Part shown: in pieces, positions 5,008-5,122 of the stretch
Layout: each line of letters starts with the position of its first letter
Position numbering within the stretch: position 1 is the first letter of the stretch
Notes under the pieces: model-generated
Database searches by the model: none
What the model was told of the DNA's origin: nothing
Seen by the model: the letters and a program-made list of their open reading frames with translations, nothing else
Translations under genes and position numbers: made by a program
From: Verrucomicrobia bacterium UBA740
Lineage (GTDB): Bacteria; Verrucomicrobiota; Kiritimatiellia; RFP12; UBA1067
Length of the DNA stretch: 5,122 nt
Direction of reading: 5' to 3'
Assembly (NCBI GenBank): GCA_002298665.1
Contig: DBKW01000026.1
Span: 5,299 to 10,420, forward strand

Positions 5008-5116
5008 ACCCGACGCGAACATCCACCCCAATCAGCGGTGCATACGTGTTTCTGTGCGCCAATTCCCGATAGGCCGCAGTCTCCGCCTCTACATTCTCTG
5101 CACGGTTAAATTTATC
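5006..5116 (-). pseudogene. Possible C-terminal remnant of a convergent gene
   Basis: Read on the - strand, 36 codons end with TAA at 5008-5006. The peptide looks protein-like rather than random: NRAENVEAETAAYRELAHRN is rich in charged helical residues and is followed by TYAPLIGVDVRVG. It is bounded upstream by an in-frame TGA (5119-5117) right at the window edge, and no plausible start codon or ribosome site lies inside it. It could be the tail of a frameshifted or decayed gene. I do not recognise the family, and chance is a real alternative. Bases 5009-5122 contain nothing else I can support. Confidence 0.22.
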
Positions 5117-5122
5117 TCACGC

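Noticed and set aside
1..5122. CRISPR arrays, insertion sequences, phage genes, attachment sites or a defence system
   Set aside because: No direct-repeat arrays, transposase or integrase motifs, or terminal inverted repeats were seen. A tRNA pair is present, but no integrase gene or duplicated tRNA end flanks it.

Overview
The window is a dense stretch of a high-GC bacterial chromosome. Everything supportable lies on the + strand and falls into two transcription units. I see no phage, transposon, CRISPR or plasmid signature. The organism cannot be fixed from this window. It is a bacterium with standard stop codons, encoded tRNA CCA ends, an A-type RNase P RNA, a meso-diaminopimelate-type MurE and queuosine synthesis. 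The mixture, including a CdsZ/FlgZ-like zinc-ribbon protein, would suit a member of the PVC group (Verrucomicrobiota, Kiritimatiellota or Lentisphaerota) or a deltaproteobacterial-type lineage, but that is a low-confidence inference.

Unit 1 (1-3529) is a tightly packed operon that begins outside the window. It holds the last 63 codons of gyrA, then pncC (NMN amidohydrolase), a pteridine-reductase-like SDR, a HAD hydrolase, queF (preQ0 reductase) and a MurE-type ligase. Junctions are +1 nt, two 4-nt ATGA overlaps, an 11-nt overlap and +4 nt, so translational coupling is likely. The common thread is cofactor, nucleotide and cell-wall housekeeping rather than one pathway. The MurE protein is unusual: it starts directly at the ATP-binding P-loop and lacks the whole N-terminal UDP-binding domain, and the DNA upstream that should encode it is occupied by queF.

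An intergenic stretch (3530-3685) is AT-rich in its second half and carries a good sigma-70-type promoter (TTGACC, 18 nt, TATACT, with an upstream A8 tract).

Unit 2 (about 3675-5007) starts from that promoter and contains tRNA-Thr(CGT), tRNA-His(GTG), a 241-residue coiled-coil plus zinc-ribbon protein (COG1579/DUF164) and rnpB, the RNA subunit of RNase P. No terminator is visible between them and the gaps are 5, 26 and 13 nt. The unit would therefore encode both an RNase P catalytic RNA and two of its tRNA substrates. The rnpB ends are joined by a perfect 21-bp P1 helix, and the 3' strand of that helix can alternatively fold into a small terminator-like hairpin.

The last 115 bases (5008-5122) contain no complete gene. 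A 36-codon protein-like frame on the - strand, closed by a TGA near the window edge, may be the decayed or frameshifted end of a convergent gene.
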